From: Bradyrhizobium sp. AZCC 1719 | GTDB lineage: Bacteria; Pseudomonadota; Alphaproteobacteria; Rhizobiales; Xanthobacteraceae | Length of the DNA stretch: 64,000 nucleotides | NCBI RefSeq assembly: GCF_036924525.1 | Contig: NZ_JAZHRU010000001.1 | Span: forward strand, 682,001 to 746,000 | Direction of reading: 5' to 3' | In this document: piece by piece, positions 1 to 8,320 of the stretch | Position numbering within the stretch: position 1 is the stretch's first letter | Layout: every line of letters begins with the position of its first letter | The notes under the pieces: model-generated | Database searches by the model: none | The model's input: only the letters and a program-made list of their open reading frames with translations | Told to the model about the DNA's origin: nothing | Made by a program: the position numbers and the translations under genes

Positions 1-2
1 AT

Positions 3-440
3 CTGGGTCTGGAGACCGCCTGGAAGCGCTACCGCACCATCCTGGTGAGCGACGCTGGCGGAAAGCTTCAGGCCGAAGAAAGCCCGAAAGCCGATTGGGG
101 CAATCACGCCTATCGCGTGCTCGATCTCGTCGATAACCAGGTGCGATCCCTGCGGAAACGTCAGGTGATCGATTCCTTCAAACAACATACTCGTTCAGGA
201 GCCTATTGGGGAATTCGGACCAACATTCTCGATTACGGACTGGCAGACGCCCTGACTTGTCCATTCGACGCGACCATGCGGCTCGCCGAAACGCCCACCC
301 GGTTGCAAGCCATGGACGATCAATTGCAGGAGCGATTGATCAATTGGGGCTATGCAGTATGCGATGCCGCGATCCGGAAACATTTCCAGTCTGGATTGCC
401 AGCACCCAAGGATTTTCCCTTTCCAGCATCAAAGGTCTGA
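3..440 (+). CDS. Patatin-like phospholipase, C-terminal part (5' end outside window)
   Basis: The frame is open from the window edge at position 3 to a TGA at 438-440; a GTG at 45 is probably internal. The readable part (LGLETAWKRYRTILVSDAGG, then DNQVRSLRKRQ and GAYWGIRT) resembles the C-terminal half of bacterial patatin-like lipases, where the catalytic Asp lies in a D-G/A-G motif; here the DAGG at 50-61 fits that role. The nucleophile GxSxG would lie upstream and cannot be checked. Such enzymes hydrolyse acyl esters of membrane lipids. The stop is 2 bp before the protease gene, so the two are very probably co-transcribed. The family call is fairly sure; the biological role is not. Confidence 0.75.
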   Translation: MGLETAWKRYRTILVSDAGGKLQAEESPKADWGNHAYRVLDLVDNQVRSLRKRQVIDSFKQHTRSGAYWGIRTNILDYGLADALTCPFDATMRLAETPTRLQAMDDQLQERLINWGYAVCDAAIRKHFQSGLPAPKDFPFPASKV

Positions 441-442
441 CC

Positions 443-2401
443 ATGACGGTGCTCATTCCGAGGACCTTGGCCGAATACATTCTGCTTGGACCGACCGGTG
501 ACCGCCGTCAGCTCCAGGACTCGCCGATTCTGGGCGATGTCTGGATCGCGTATGCGAGCGAGGCTGGACCGCAGGAGCTGCTGATCACACCGTACAAGAC
601 GAATACAGCAGGCCTCGTCGCAAACTGGATCGATGACGAAGTCGATCACGATCGACTGATGCATAACGCGAGTGATCGCGAGCCTCGAAAAATCGCCTAT
701 CTGCAGGGTGTAATCGCCGCACGGCTGTACTTCGACGAGGTGCTGCGCGTCATCGTACCGACGACGAACTGGTGGAGCAGCGCGCGCATTCAAAGCGATA
801 TGGCGGTCTATCTGCAGGCCGCAAGCGGCAGTCAACGCATCAACGCCGTTCTGGATACAGTTCAGGAAATGGCGGAACACTGGAGCGATCCCAAGACAAC
901 CAAGAAATCGGCCGGAATGCTGACGGCACTCGATCGCTACGCCGCACTCGCCGGCATTATTCTCTGGGCGGCCCAAACCACCACGATCGGCCCCGATGCA
1001 AAACCGGCGGAACTGGCTGCCGCGATCAAGGCAGGAAAAGGCGACATTGCACGCCTGCTGACCGATTTGTTCTCCGAGATTCTCAGTCGCCAGGAACAGA
1101 ACGACGCAAACCAGCGCAAGCAATGGAAAGGTTCGCTCGTCTATCAGGTTTCGCTCAATCGGCGCGCCGATATGGCGGTCGCGCGATCCGTCCCTTCAGT
1201 CAAGGCGGACGCCGCCCGCCTGCTCTTCACGGTCAATTGCGCAGAGATCGCGTGGGCCGTCATCGATTCCGGGATTCAGGGCGATCACATATGCTTCAAG
1301 GATGCGACCGGGAAGGAATCCAGGGTCGTTGCCAGTTTCGATTTCAGCAACTTTCGCAAGATCGTCAACCTCGACAACCTCAGGATCTTCAACGAAAACG
1401 AAGATCCGGAAATACAGCAGGGCAAGCTCAAGCAGCTTCTGCCGGACGGGCACAAACTGCCCGAAGGGCAGAAACTGAAACAGGCCGGCGCCAAGCTGAT
1501 CTCGAACCTCGTTCAATTGTCCAGGGATGCAAGGGCGCAACGCCCGATTCATTGGGAGCTGGTCGAGCCGTTCATCGAAATCAAAGTCGACACGCGCCCA
1601 TCGGTAAGCGATCACGGCACGCACGTCGCCGGCATCATTGGCGCCAGGGCACCTCAAAAGCGAGCCAAGGCCATTGCGGAAGACGACAGGATCGACGGGA
1701 TGTGTCCTGATATCCAGCTGTACGATTTCAGGGTGCTTTCGCAAAACAGCGACGAGAAAGATACCGAATTCGCGATTATCGCCGCCTTGCAGTACATCAG
1801 GCATCTAAACGAGCGCCACGACCATATTTCAATTCACGGAGCAAACCTCAGTCTTTCGATCAAGCACGATGTGCGGAATTACGCATGTGGCCGAACGCCG
1901 ATTTGCGAGGAGTGCGAGCATCTGGTCGAAAGTGGCGTGGTAGTCGTCGCGGCCGCCGGAAACTACGGATTTCAGAGCTTTACGACTACCGATGGTGCGT
2001 TCGAAAGCTATGCCGCGTTCAGCATCACCGATCCCGGAAATGCCGACGGCGTGATTACGGTCGGATCGACGCATCGATCCCTGCCGCATACCTACGGCGT
2101 CAGCTTTTTCTCGAGCCGTGGTCCGACCGGGGATGGAAGATTGAAGCCCGATCTAGTCGCGCCGGGCGAGCGCATCCACGGTCCGTTCCGGGACGGCTGG
2201 GGCGACCTCGACGGTACGAGCATGGCCGCACCGCATGTCAGCGGCGCTGCAGCAATGCTGATGGCGCGATATCCGGAATTCATCAAGCAGCCGCGCAAGG
2301 TCAAGAAGATATTGTGCGAAACCGCGACCGACCTCGGCCGCGAGCGCAGCTTCCAGGGCAGCGGGCTGCTGGATGTGCTCAGGGCTTTTCAGAGTATTTG
2401 A
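443..2401 (+). CDS. S8 (subtilisin-like) serine peptidase with a large N-terminal domain
   Basis: A 652-residue protein when started at ATG 443; an upstream in-frame ATG at 206 would lie inside the lipase gene and is rejected. The complete S8 catalytic set is visible: Asp275 in AVIDSGIQ, His391 in DHGTHVAG, oxyanion Asn507 in AAGNYG and Ser593 in DGTSMAAPHVSG. Residues 1 to about 260 match no family I recognise. There is no signal peptide, so it is probably cytoplasmic, unlike degradative secreted subtilases. About 115 residues separate the Asp and His motifs, a large insertion for this family. It sits 2 bp after the patatin-like gene and 11 bp before the MBL gene. GC appears lower than in later genes. 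A role as a regulated protease in a defence-like module is inference. Confidence 0.88.
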   Translation: MTVLIPRTLAEYILLGPTGDRRQLQDSPILGDVWIAYASEAGPQELLITPYKTNTAGLVANWIDDEVDHDRLMHNASDREPRKIAYLQGVIAARLYFDEVLRVIVPTTNWWSSARIQSDMAVYLQAASGSQRINAVLDTVQEMAEHWSDPKTTKKSAGMLTALDRYAALAGIILWAAQTTTIGPDAKPAELAAAIKAGKGDIARLLTDLFSEILSRQEQNDANQRKQWKGSLVYQVSLNRRADMAVARSVPSVKADAARLLFTVNCAEIAWAVIDSGIQGDHICFKDATGKESRVVASFDFSNFRKIVNLDNLRIFNENEDPEIQQGKLKQLLPDGHKLPEGQKLKQAGAKLISNLVQLSRDARAQRPIHWELVEPFIEIKVDTRPSVSDHGTHVAGIIGARAPQKRAKAIAEDDRIDGMCPDIQLYDFRVLSQNSDEKDTEFAIIAALQYIRHLNERHDHISIHGANLSLSIKHDVRNYACGRTPICEECEHLVESGVVVVAAAGNYGFQSFTTTDGAFESYAAFSITDPGNADGVITVGSTHRSLPHTYGVSFFSSRGPTGDGRLKPDLVAPGERIHGPFRDGWGDLDGTSMAAPHVSGAAAMLMARYPEFIKQPRKVKKILCETATDLGRERSFQGSGLLDVLRAFQSI

Positions 2402-2412
2402 GGAGGCTGCCC

Positions 2413-3780
2413 ATGATTTTCAGTCTGGACGTCCGGCGGGCACGTAAGGGCGATTGCCTGCTGCTGCACTTCGGCACCGAGCAGGAGCCCGGGCTCATCA
2501 TGATCGACGGCGGACCCAAGTCGGTCTATGCGCCGCATCTCAAGCCGAGATTGATAGAAATCCGCAACGCGCGCAAGATCAAGAAGAACGATCCGCTGCC
2601 GATCGACGTGCTGATGGTAAGTCATGTGGACGACGATCATATCCAGGGAATTCTGGATTTCACCAAGGAAGAAATCGCCAATGTGGAGACGCACAAGCCG
2701 CGTCTGCTGAACGTGTTCAGCCTGTGGCACAACAGCTTTGACGATATTATTGGCGGTCAGCCGGCGGAATTGACGGCGAGGGTGAACGCGACATTCAAGA
2801 CGGAGGCCAGCACCGGAGCGGTCGAGCTGTCCGACGAGAAAGTCGGAAACGTGGAAGATATCTTCATCGACCAGAATCCCGGAGGCAATGACGCCGCGGA
2901 TGCGGAAGTGGTTGGAAGTTCCCTGAAGGTACTCGCCAGCATCGCGCAGGGCTTTCGGCTGAGAAAGGACGCCCAGCGGCTCGGCTATGGGCGCAACGCC
3001 GAGTTCGGGGGGAAACTCATCGTCGCGCCACAAGGCAAGGCGCCGATCAGGATAGCCAATTCGCTGGACGTCACCGTCATCGGCCCCATGCTTGAAGAGA
3101 TTCAGGCGCTGCACAAAGACCATCAGAAATGGCTTGATGATCTCAAGAAGCAAGGAAAGACGGCCGAAGAGGCTCTCGCCGCCTATGTCGACAAATCCGT
3201 TCCCAATCTGTCGAGCATAGTAGTGCTCGTGGAGGCAGACAAGAAGCGGATGCTGCTGACCGGGGATGCGAGGGGCGACAAGATTCTCAAGGGGCTGCAA
3301 CTGGCGGGCAAGCTCGACCGGGACAACGGCACGAAGATCGAAGTCGATCTTCTCAAGGTGCCGCATCACGGAAGCTCCAATAATCTCGACAAGGATTTCT
3401 TCGAGCACATCATCGCGAAGCATTATGTGTTCTCGGGCGACGGCCAACACGGAAATCCGGAACGGGAAAGCCTCGAGATGCTGCTGAAGGCGCGCAAGGA
3501 TGGCAATTACCAGATACACCTAACGTATCCGTTGAAGGAAATAGACCGGCTGCGCGAAGATGACTGGAACAAGGAACGCAACAAGCAGATCGCGCGTAAG
3601 AAGAAGAGCGGAAAAGGTACGGTACGCGAGGAATGGTCGGCGCAAGATCACAGTCTGTTGGCGCTTTTCGATGCCAATCCACAATTCAAGGAAAAACTCA
3701 GGATTGTCGACGAGAAGAAGCCGCATATTATCGATCTAGGCGATCCGCTGGCGGCTTCCTGGCCGGAGCTGGCCAATTGA
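2413..3780 (+). CDS. Metallo-beta-lactamase fold hydrolase, ComEC-like soluble type
   Basis: A 455-residue protein. ATG 2413 is chosen because an AGGAGG ribosome site lies at 2401-2406, overlapping the last base of the protease stop. MBL features run in order: the N-terminal GDCLLLHFG strand, IDGG near residue 37, the metal motif H71-V-D-D-D75-H76 (first part of HxHxDH, with Asp in place of the second His), Asp285 in LLTGDARGD, and PHHGS at 317-321, which is typical of ComEC/Rec2-type MBL domains. No membrane segment is present, so this is the stand-alone soluble form. Members act on nucleic acids, nucleotides or other phosphoesters; the substrate here is unknown. The C-terminus is rich in Lys and Glu. 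Third gene of the lipase-protease-MBL cassette. Confidence 0.82.
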   Translation: MIFSLDVRRARKGDCLLLHFGTEQEPGLIMIDGGPKSVYAPHLKPRLIEIRNARKIKKNDPLPIDVLMVSHVDDDHIQGILDFTKEEIANVETHKPRLLNVFSLWHNSFDDIIGGQPAELTARVNATFKTEASTGAVELSDEKVGNVEDIFIDQNPGGNDAADAEVVGSSLKVLASIAQGFRLRKDAQRLGYGRNAEFGGKLIVAPQGKAPIRIANSLDVTVIGPMLEEIQALHKDHQKWLDDLKKQGKTAEEALAAYVDKSVPNLSSIVVLVEADKKRMLLTGDARGDKILKGLQLAGKLDRDNGTKIEVDLLKVPHHGSSNNLDKDFFEHIIAKHYVFSGDGQHGNPERESLEMLLKARKDGNYQIHLTYPLKEIDRLREDDWNKERNKQIARKKKSGKGTVREEWSAQDHSLLALFDANPQFKEKLRIVDEKKPHIIDLGDPLAASWPELAN

Positions 3781-3963
3781 CCCGCCCACGCGGGCCCTAG
3801 TGATGAAGCTAGCGGCTAACACCGTTCCGGCTTCGCCGGCATCAGAACCCGAGGGCCACACAGCGGAACGGGATATCGCAGGCGAGATTTGCACCGGCCG
3901 GCGATGCGGTGGAACGAACGTCGATCGATCAGATTGTGTCTTGATCCAACCGGAGATCGTTCC

Positions 3964-4437
3964 ATGCGCGCGCAGCTCCTCGCCACCGCCCTCGCCACCG
4001 CCGCAATCTTTGCTCCCGCCCTCGCCCTTGCCGGCGACGCGGAATGGCGGCGATATGTGATTGCGAGCACCGGGACCAGCGTCGACATGCCGGTCTCGAT
4101 CTTCACCGTCGACGCCGGACCGCCGGAAGGCGGCACAGGACGACGCTTTTTCACCGACGACCGCCGCGCCGACCTGACGGTGCAGTCCGTTCCCAATGCC
4201 CAGAACGATTCGCCCGCCACGTTCCTGGCCAAAATGCGGCCGCCTGCCGGCATCATCTATAAACGGATCACATCTGATTTCTTCGTTGTGTCCAGCAATC
4301 GCAAGGACCGGATCTGGTACAACCGCTGCAACCGCGGCAACGGCACCCTGGACTGCGTGCTGATCAATTATCCCGTCTCCGAAAAACGCCAGTGGGACGA
4401 CGTGGTCACGCGGATAAGCCATACGCTGCGAAGCTAG
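3964..4437 (+). CDS. Secreted hypothetical protein
   Basis: A 157-residue protein starting at ATG 3964. The N-terminus is a Sec signal peptide (MRAQLL, an Ala-rich hydrophobic core, probable cleavage after LALA before GDAEW). The mature part contains FFTDDRRADLTVQS and two Cys residues (NRCNRGNGTLDC) that could form a disulfide. I recognise no functional domain. A 183-bp gap separates it from the MBL gene, and base composition returns to the high GC of the rest of the window, so it probably does not belong to the upstream cassette. Upstream in-frame extension to 3889 would put charged residues before the signal peptide and is rejected. Confidence 0.7.
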   Translation: MRAQLLATALATAAIFAPALALAGDAEWRRYVIASTGTSVDMPVSIFTVDAGPPEGGTGRRFFTDDRRADLTVQSVPNAQNDSPATFLAKMRPPAGIIYKRITSDFFVVSSNRKDRIWYNRCNRGNGTLDCVLINYPVSEKRQWDDVVTRISHTLRS

Positions 4438-4555
4438 CGCGCTCGTGACCGGATCTTAGGCAATCGGAAAAAACGGCAGCTCTATTCCGGCGCGGGGAAC
4501 CGTCCGGTGCGCGCTGCGTTGCCGAGGGTGGCGTCAGTAACCGCGAGGTCGTTTC

Positions 4556-6064
4556 GTGAATCGCAGGGATTTCCTCGCAGCTTCTGCGTTACCATTGGTA
4601 ACCAGCATGGCGTCCGGGCTTTTGTCCGCCGCCCATGCCCAGCCTGCGCCGTTCGATCGATCCATCGTCCGGCAAATGGCGCGCGACCTCGCAAGCAAAC
4701 CCTACCAGGCGCCAAGCGAGAAGTTGCCCGACAATCTCGTCAATCTCGATTACGACCGTTATCGGGCGATCCGGTTCTTGCCGGACCGCGCGCTGTGGCG
4801 CGGCGAAAAATTGCCGTTCGAGGTGCAGTTTTTCCATCGTGGATTTTTCTACAAGAACAGGGTCGACCTCTTCGAGGTGAAGGACGGCCAGGCGACACCA
4901 ATCGCCTACCGGCCCGACCTGTTTTCATTCGGCGAGCTGGAGCCGCCCGGCCCGGCAGTCGATCTCGGCTTTGCCGGCTTTCGGCTTCATGCGCCGATCA
5001 ACAAGCCCGACTATTATGACGAAGTTTGCGTCTTTCTCGGCGCAAGCTATTTCCGCGCCGTTGCCAAGGGACAATTGTACGGTCTTTCGGCGCGGGGGCT
5101 CGCCATCAACACCGGCGAGGCCAAGGGCGAAGAATTCCCGTTCTTCAAGACGTTCTGGATCGAGAAGCCGGCGCAGGGCGCCAATTCCATCGTTGTGCAC
5201 GCGTTGCTCGATAGCGAGAGCGCTGCCGCGGCCTATCGCTTCACCATCCGCCCGGGCGACACCACCGTGTTCGACGTGGAAATGGCGATCTATCCGCGCG
5301 TGGATCTAACGCAAGCCGGCCTCGCGCCGATGACCAGCATGTTCTTCTTTGGGTCGAACGACCGCAAGGACGTCGAAGACTTCCGTCCGTCGGTCCATGA
5401 TTCAGACGGCCTGGCGGTTTTCAACGGCCGCGGCGAGGAGCTTTGGCGGCCGCTGCACAACCCGCGCGACCTTCAGGTCTCTTCGTTTGCCGATCTCAAC
5501 CCACGCGGCTTCGGCCTGATGCAGCGTCAGAAGGATTTTTCCGCCTACCAGGACCTGGAATCGAATTTCGAACGCCGGCCAAGCCTGTGGGCGGAGCCGA
5601 TCGGCGATTGGGGCGAAGGCGAGGTGAAGCTGCTTGAAATCCCGACCAAGGAAGAGATTCACGACAACATCGCATTGTTCTGGCGCCCCAAAGCGGCGTT
5701 GCCGGCCAAAGGCGAGCACACCTACACCTATCGTTTGCACTGGGGGCCGGATGCTCCAAAGTCGACGTCACTGGCACGCTTTTCCCGAACCGGGATCGGC
5801 ACACGAGGCGACAACGCGACGCTCTTCGTGCTCGACGTGACCGGCGAGCGGCTGAAATCGGTCGATCCGAAAAGCTTGCGCGGTGTCGTGACGGCCGAGA
5901 AGGCGAAGATCCAGAACATCGTTACCCAGCCAAACCCGGCGACAGGCGGCTGGCGATTGAGCTTCGAGTTGTTGAAGGAAAAGACCCCGGTCGAACTCCG
6001 CGCATCGCTCATGCAGAACGAAGAGGCGGTATCGGAGGTCTGGGTTTATCGATGGACACCTTGA
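4556..6064 (+). CDS. opgG: Periplasmic glucan biosynthesis protein OpgG/MdoG
   Basis: A 502-residue protein starting with GTG 4556. The N-terminus NRRDFLAASA followed by a hydrophobic stretch and AHAQ is a twin-arginine signal, so the protein acts in the periplasm. The body (YDRYRAIRFLPDRALWRG, HRGFFYKNRVDLFEV, GASYFRAVAKGQLYGLSARGLAI, FFGSNDRKDVEDFRPSVHDSDGLAVFNGRGE) is characteristic of OpgG/OpgD, which shape osmoregulated periplasmic glucans. It overlaps the glucosyltransferase gene by 13 bp, the expected opgGH operon. Length is normal. Whether it is functionally OpgG or OpgD cannot be told from sequence reading alone, but OpgG is usual next to opgH. Confidence 0.92.
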   Translation: MNRRDFLAASALPLVTSMASGLLSAAHAQPAPFDRSIVRQMARDLASKPYQAPSEKLPDNLVNLDYDRYRAIRFLPDRALWRGEKLPFEVQFFHRGFFYKNRVDLFEVKDGQATPIAYRPDLFSFGELEPPGPAVDLGFAGFRLHAPINKPDYYDEVCVFLGASYFRAVAKGQLYGLSARGLAINTGEAKGEEFPFFKTFWIEKPAQGANSIVVHALLDSESAAAAYRFTIRPGDTTVFDVEMAIYPRVDLTQAGLAPMTSMFFFGSNDRKDVEDFRPSVHDSDGLAVFNGRGEELWRPLHNPRDLQVSSFADLNPRGFGLMQRQKDFSAYQDLESNFERRPSLWAEPIGDWGEGEVKLLEIPTKEEIHDNIALFWRPKAALPAKGEHTYTYRLHWGPDAPKSTSLARFSRTGIGTRGDNATLFVLDVTGERLKSVDPKSLRGVVTAEKAKIQNIVTQPNPATGGWRLSFELLKEKTPVELRASLMQNEEAVSEVWVYRWTP

Positions 6065-8196
6065 CGAAAGCCGGCGGCTCGCCCGGAAGGCGGGATATCC
6101 CGCCGACCGATTTCCTTCCTCCGGAATCGCCGACGGATATGACGGTGCAGGCGTTGCGGCGGTTCGAGCCGCCGCCAGCGCCCGATTTTGCGCCGCTGTG
6201 GATCCGGCGCGCCTTCGTTCTGACCGGCACCGCGATCCTGACCGCGGCAGGCTGTTATGAGATGTACCGGGTGCTCCGGGTCGGCGGTGTCACGGTCCTG
6301 GAGTCGATCATCCTTGCGCTGTTCGTGCTGCTGTTTGCATGGATCGCCTTCTCCTTCATGTCGGCGCTTGGCGGTTTCTTCGTGCTGCTGATGAGAAGGA
6401 AGGATGAACTCGGCATCGACGCCAGCGCGCCCCTGCCCGCGATCCACAGCCGCACCGCGATGCTGCTGCCGACCTATAATGAGGACCCCTATCGCGTGCT
6501 GGCGAGATTGCGCGCGATCTATGAATCGGTCGAACAGACCGGACACGGCGCGCAGTTCGACTGGTTCGTGCTGAGCGACACCACCGATACCGCGATCTGG
6601 ATCGCCGAGGAAAAGTGCTTTCTCAAGCTTCGGCAGGACGTCGGCAGCGCCGCCGCGATCTTCTATCGCCACCGCCCCGAGAACATCGCGCGCAAGTCGG
6701 GCAATATCGAGGAGTGGGTCAGGCGGTTCGGCTCCAAATATGAATGCATGCTGATCCTGGACGCCGACAGCTTGATGACGGGCGACAGCATCGTTCGGCT
6801 CGTTGCCGCGATGGAGGCGCATCCGAAGGCCGCGCTGATTCAGACGCTACCGGTCATCGTCAATGCTAGATCGCTGTTCGCGCGCTGGCAGCAATTCGCA
6901 GGCCGCCTGTACGGTCCGATGCTGGCCGCGGGGATCGCATGGTGGCATGGCTCGGAAGGCAATTACTGGGGCCACAACGCCATCATTCGCGTCCGCGCCT
7001 TTGCGCAACATGCAGGCCTACCCGAACTCAGGGGACGCAAGCCGTTCGGCGGGCATATCATGAGCCATGACTTCATCGAGGCGGCGCTGATGCGGCGCGG
7101 CGGCTGGGCCATCCACATGGCGCCGGCGCTCCGCGGCAGTTACGAAGAATCTCCGCCCACGCTTTCAGATTTTGCAGCGCGTGACCGTCGCTGGTGCCAG
7201 GGCAATCTGCAGCATCTGGCGCTGCTGCCGACCCGCGGCTTTCACTGGGTCTCGCGGCTTCATCTGCTGACGGGGATCGGATCATATCTCACCGCGCCGC
7301 TCTGGCTGATCTTTCTTGTTTTCGGAATCCTGGTCTCGTTGCAAGCGCAGTTCGTACGGCCCGAATATTTTCCGAAAGGATATTCGTTGTTTCCGCAATG
7401 GCCGGCGCAGGATCCGGTCCTGGCAGCATGGGTATTTGCAGGCACGATGGGAATGCTGATCGTGCCGAAGCTGCTCGCCTTCATCGTGCTCCTTGCCGAT
7501 CGCGACACGCGGAGGAAGTTCGGCGGCGGCCTGCTGGTGCTTGGCGGCATCGGTGCCGAGACAATCCTTTCCGGTTTGACCGCGCCTGTCATGATGATCT
7601 TCCAGTCGTCCGCTGTCGGCGAAATCCTGTTTGGGCGTGACGCTGGATGGCAGGTTCAGCGCCGGGATGATGGCGCAGTCGCGCAGCGCGACATCCTCGG
7701 CACCTATTCAGTGCCGACATTGATTGGCATCGCCATGGCCATCAGCGCCTATGCCGTGTCGCTGTCGTTGCTGCTGTGGATGACGCCGGTGATCCTCGGG
7801 CTGTTGCTTTCCATTCCGATCGCGATGCTGTCGTCATCGCCGGGTGCGAATCGCAGGTCCGGATTGTTCAGGACTCCCGAGCAGACGGCGCCGCCGCCGG
7901 TGCTGGCGCGCGCCAATGAGCTGGCGGGCGTGCCGCATTCGTCGCTCCCCTGCCCGCTGCGCGAATTGCTCGACGATGCTCGCCTGCTCGAAGCACACCT
8001 GCACAACCTCTCCGGACAAAAGCCGCGGAAGCGCGGCGACGTTGATCCGCATCTCGCGATCGCGCGCGCGAAGATCGAAGATGCCGAAACGTTCGATGAA
8101 GCGGCGGGCTATCTGAGCCAGCGCGAGAAGTTCGCGGTGCTCAATGCGCCTGCGACCCTCACCGCGCTGCTGGCGCTACCCCGCCATCGGGCCTGA
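6052..8196 (+). CDS. opgH: Glucan glucosyltransferase OpgH/MdoH
   Basis: A 714-residue inner-membrane family 2 glycosyltransferase that polymerises the glucan backbone from UDP-glucose and passes it to the periplasm. Two membrane segments lie near residues 52-72 and 80-114. The GT2 core follows: LLPTYNEDP near 138, SDTTD near 175, D237-A-D239, SHD at 338-340 and R379-RWCQGN. Several membrane helices follow from about residue 395 to 600 (LTGIGSYLTAPLWLIFLVFG, PVILGLLLSIPIAMLS). Start ATG 6052 lies inside opgG, so translation is probably coupled. The protein is shorter at its N-terminus than E. coli OpgH, common in alphaproteobacteria. Confidence 0.93.
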   Translation: MDTLTKAGGSPGRRDIPPTDFLPPESPTDMTVQALRRFEPPPAPDFAPLWIRRAFVLTGTAILTAAGCYEMYRVLRVGGVTVLESIILALFVLLFAWIAFSFMSALGGFFVLLMRRKDELGIDASAPLPAIHSRTAMLLPTYNEDPYRVLARLRAIYESVEQTGHGAQFDWFVLSDTTDTAIWIAEEKCFLKLRQDVGSAAAIFYRHRPENIARKSGNIEEWVRRFGSKYECMLILDADSLMTGDSIVRLVAAMEAHPKAALIQTLPVIVNARSLFARWQQFAGRLYGPMLAAGIAWWHGSEGNYWGHNAIIRVRAFAQHAGLPELRGRKPFGGHIMSHDFIEAALMRRGGWAIHMAPALRGSYEESPPTLSDFAARDRRWCQGNLQHLALLPTRGFHWVSRLHLLTGIGSYLTAPLWLIFLVFGILVSLQAQFVRPEYFPKGYSLFPQWPAQDPVLAAWVFAGTMGMLIVPKLLAFIVLLADRDTRRKFGGGLLVLGGIGAETILSGLTAPVMMIFQSSAVGEILFGRDAGWQVQRRDDGAVAQRDILGTYSVPTLIGIAMAISAYAVSLSLLLWMTPVILGLLLSIPIAMLSSSPGANRRSGLFRTPEQTAPPPVLARANELAGVPHSSLPCPLRELLDDARLLEAHLHNLSGQKPRKRGDVDPHLAIARAKIEDAETFDEAAGYLSQREKFAVLNAPATLTALLALPRHRA

Positions 8197-8320
8197 AACC
8201 CGGGTTCATTTTGCCATCGGGTCACTGCAACCTGAGCTGGCCTTGATCGGACCGGGTCACCCGCGGCGCAACCTTGGCCAATCTGGCAATTCTGCTAGAC
8301 TGCCCGTCAGCGAGGCAAAA

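Noticed and set aside
350..1123. Minus-strand frame opposite the S8 protease
   Set aside because: Overlaps the protease coding region, lacks a ribosome site and any known motif.
3780..3800. Terminator directly after the MBL gene
   Set aside because: CCCGC/GCGGG can pair, but no T run follows and the stem is short.
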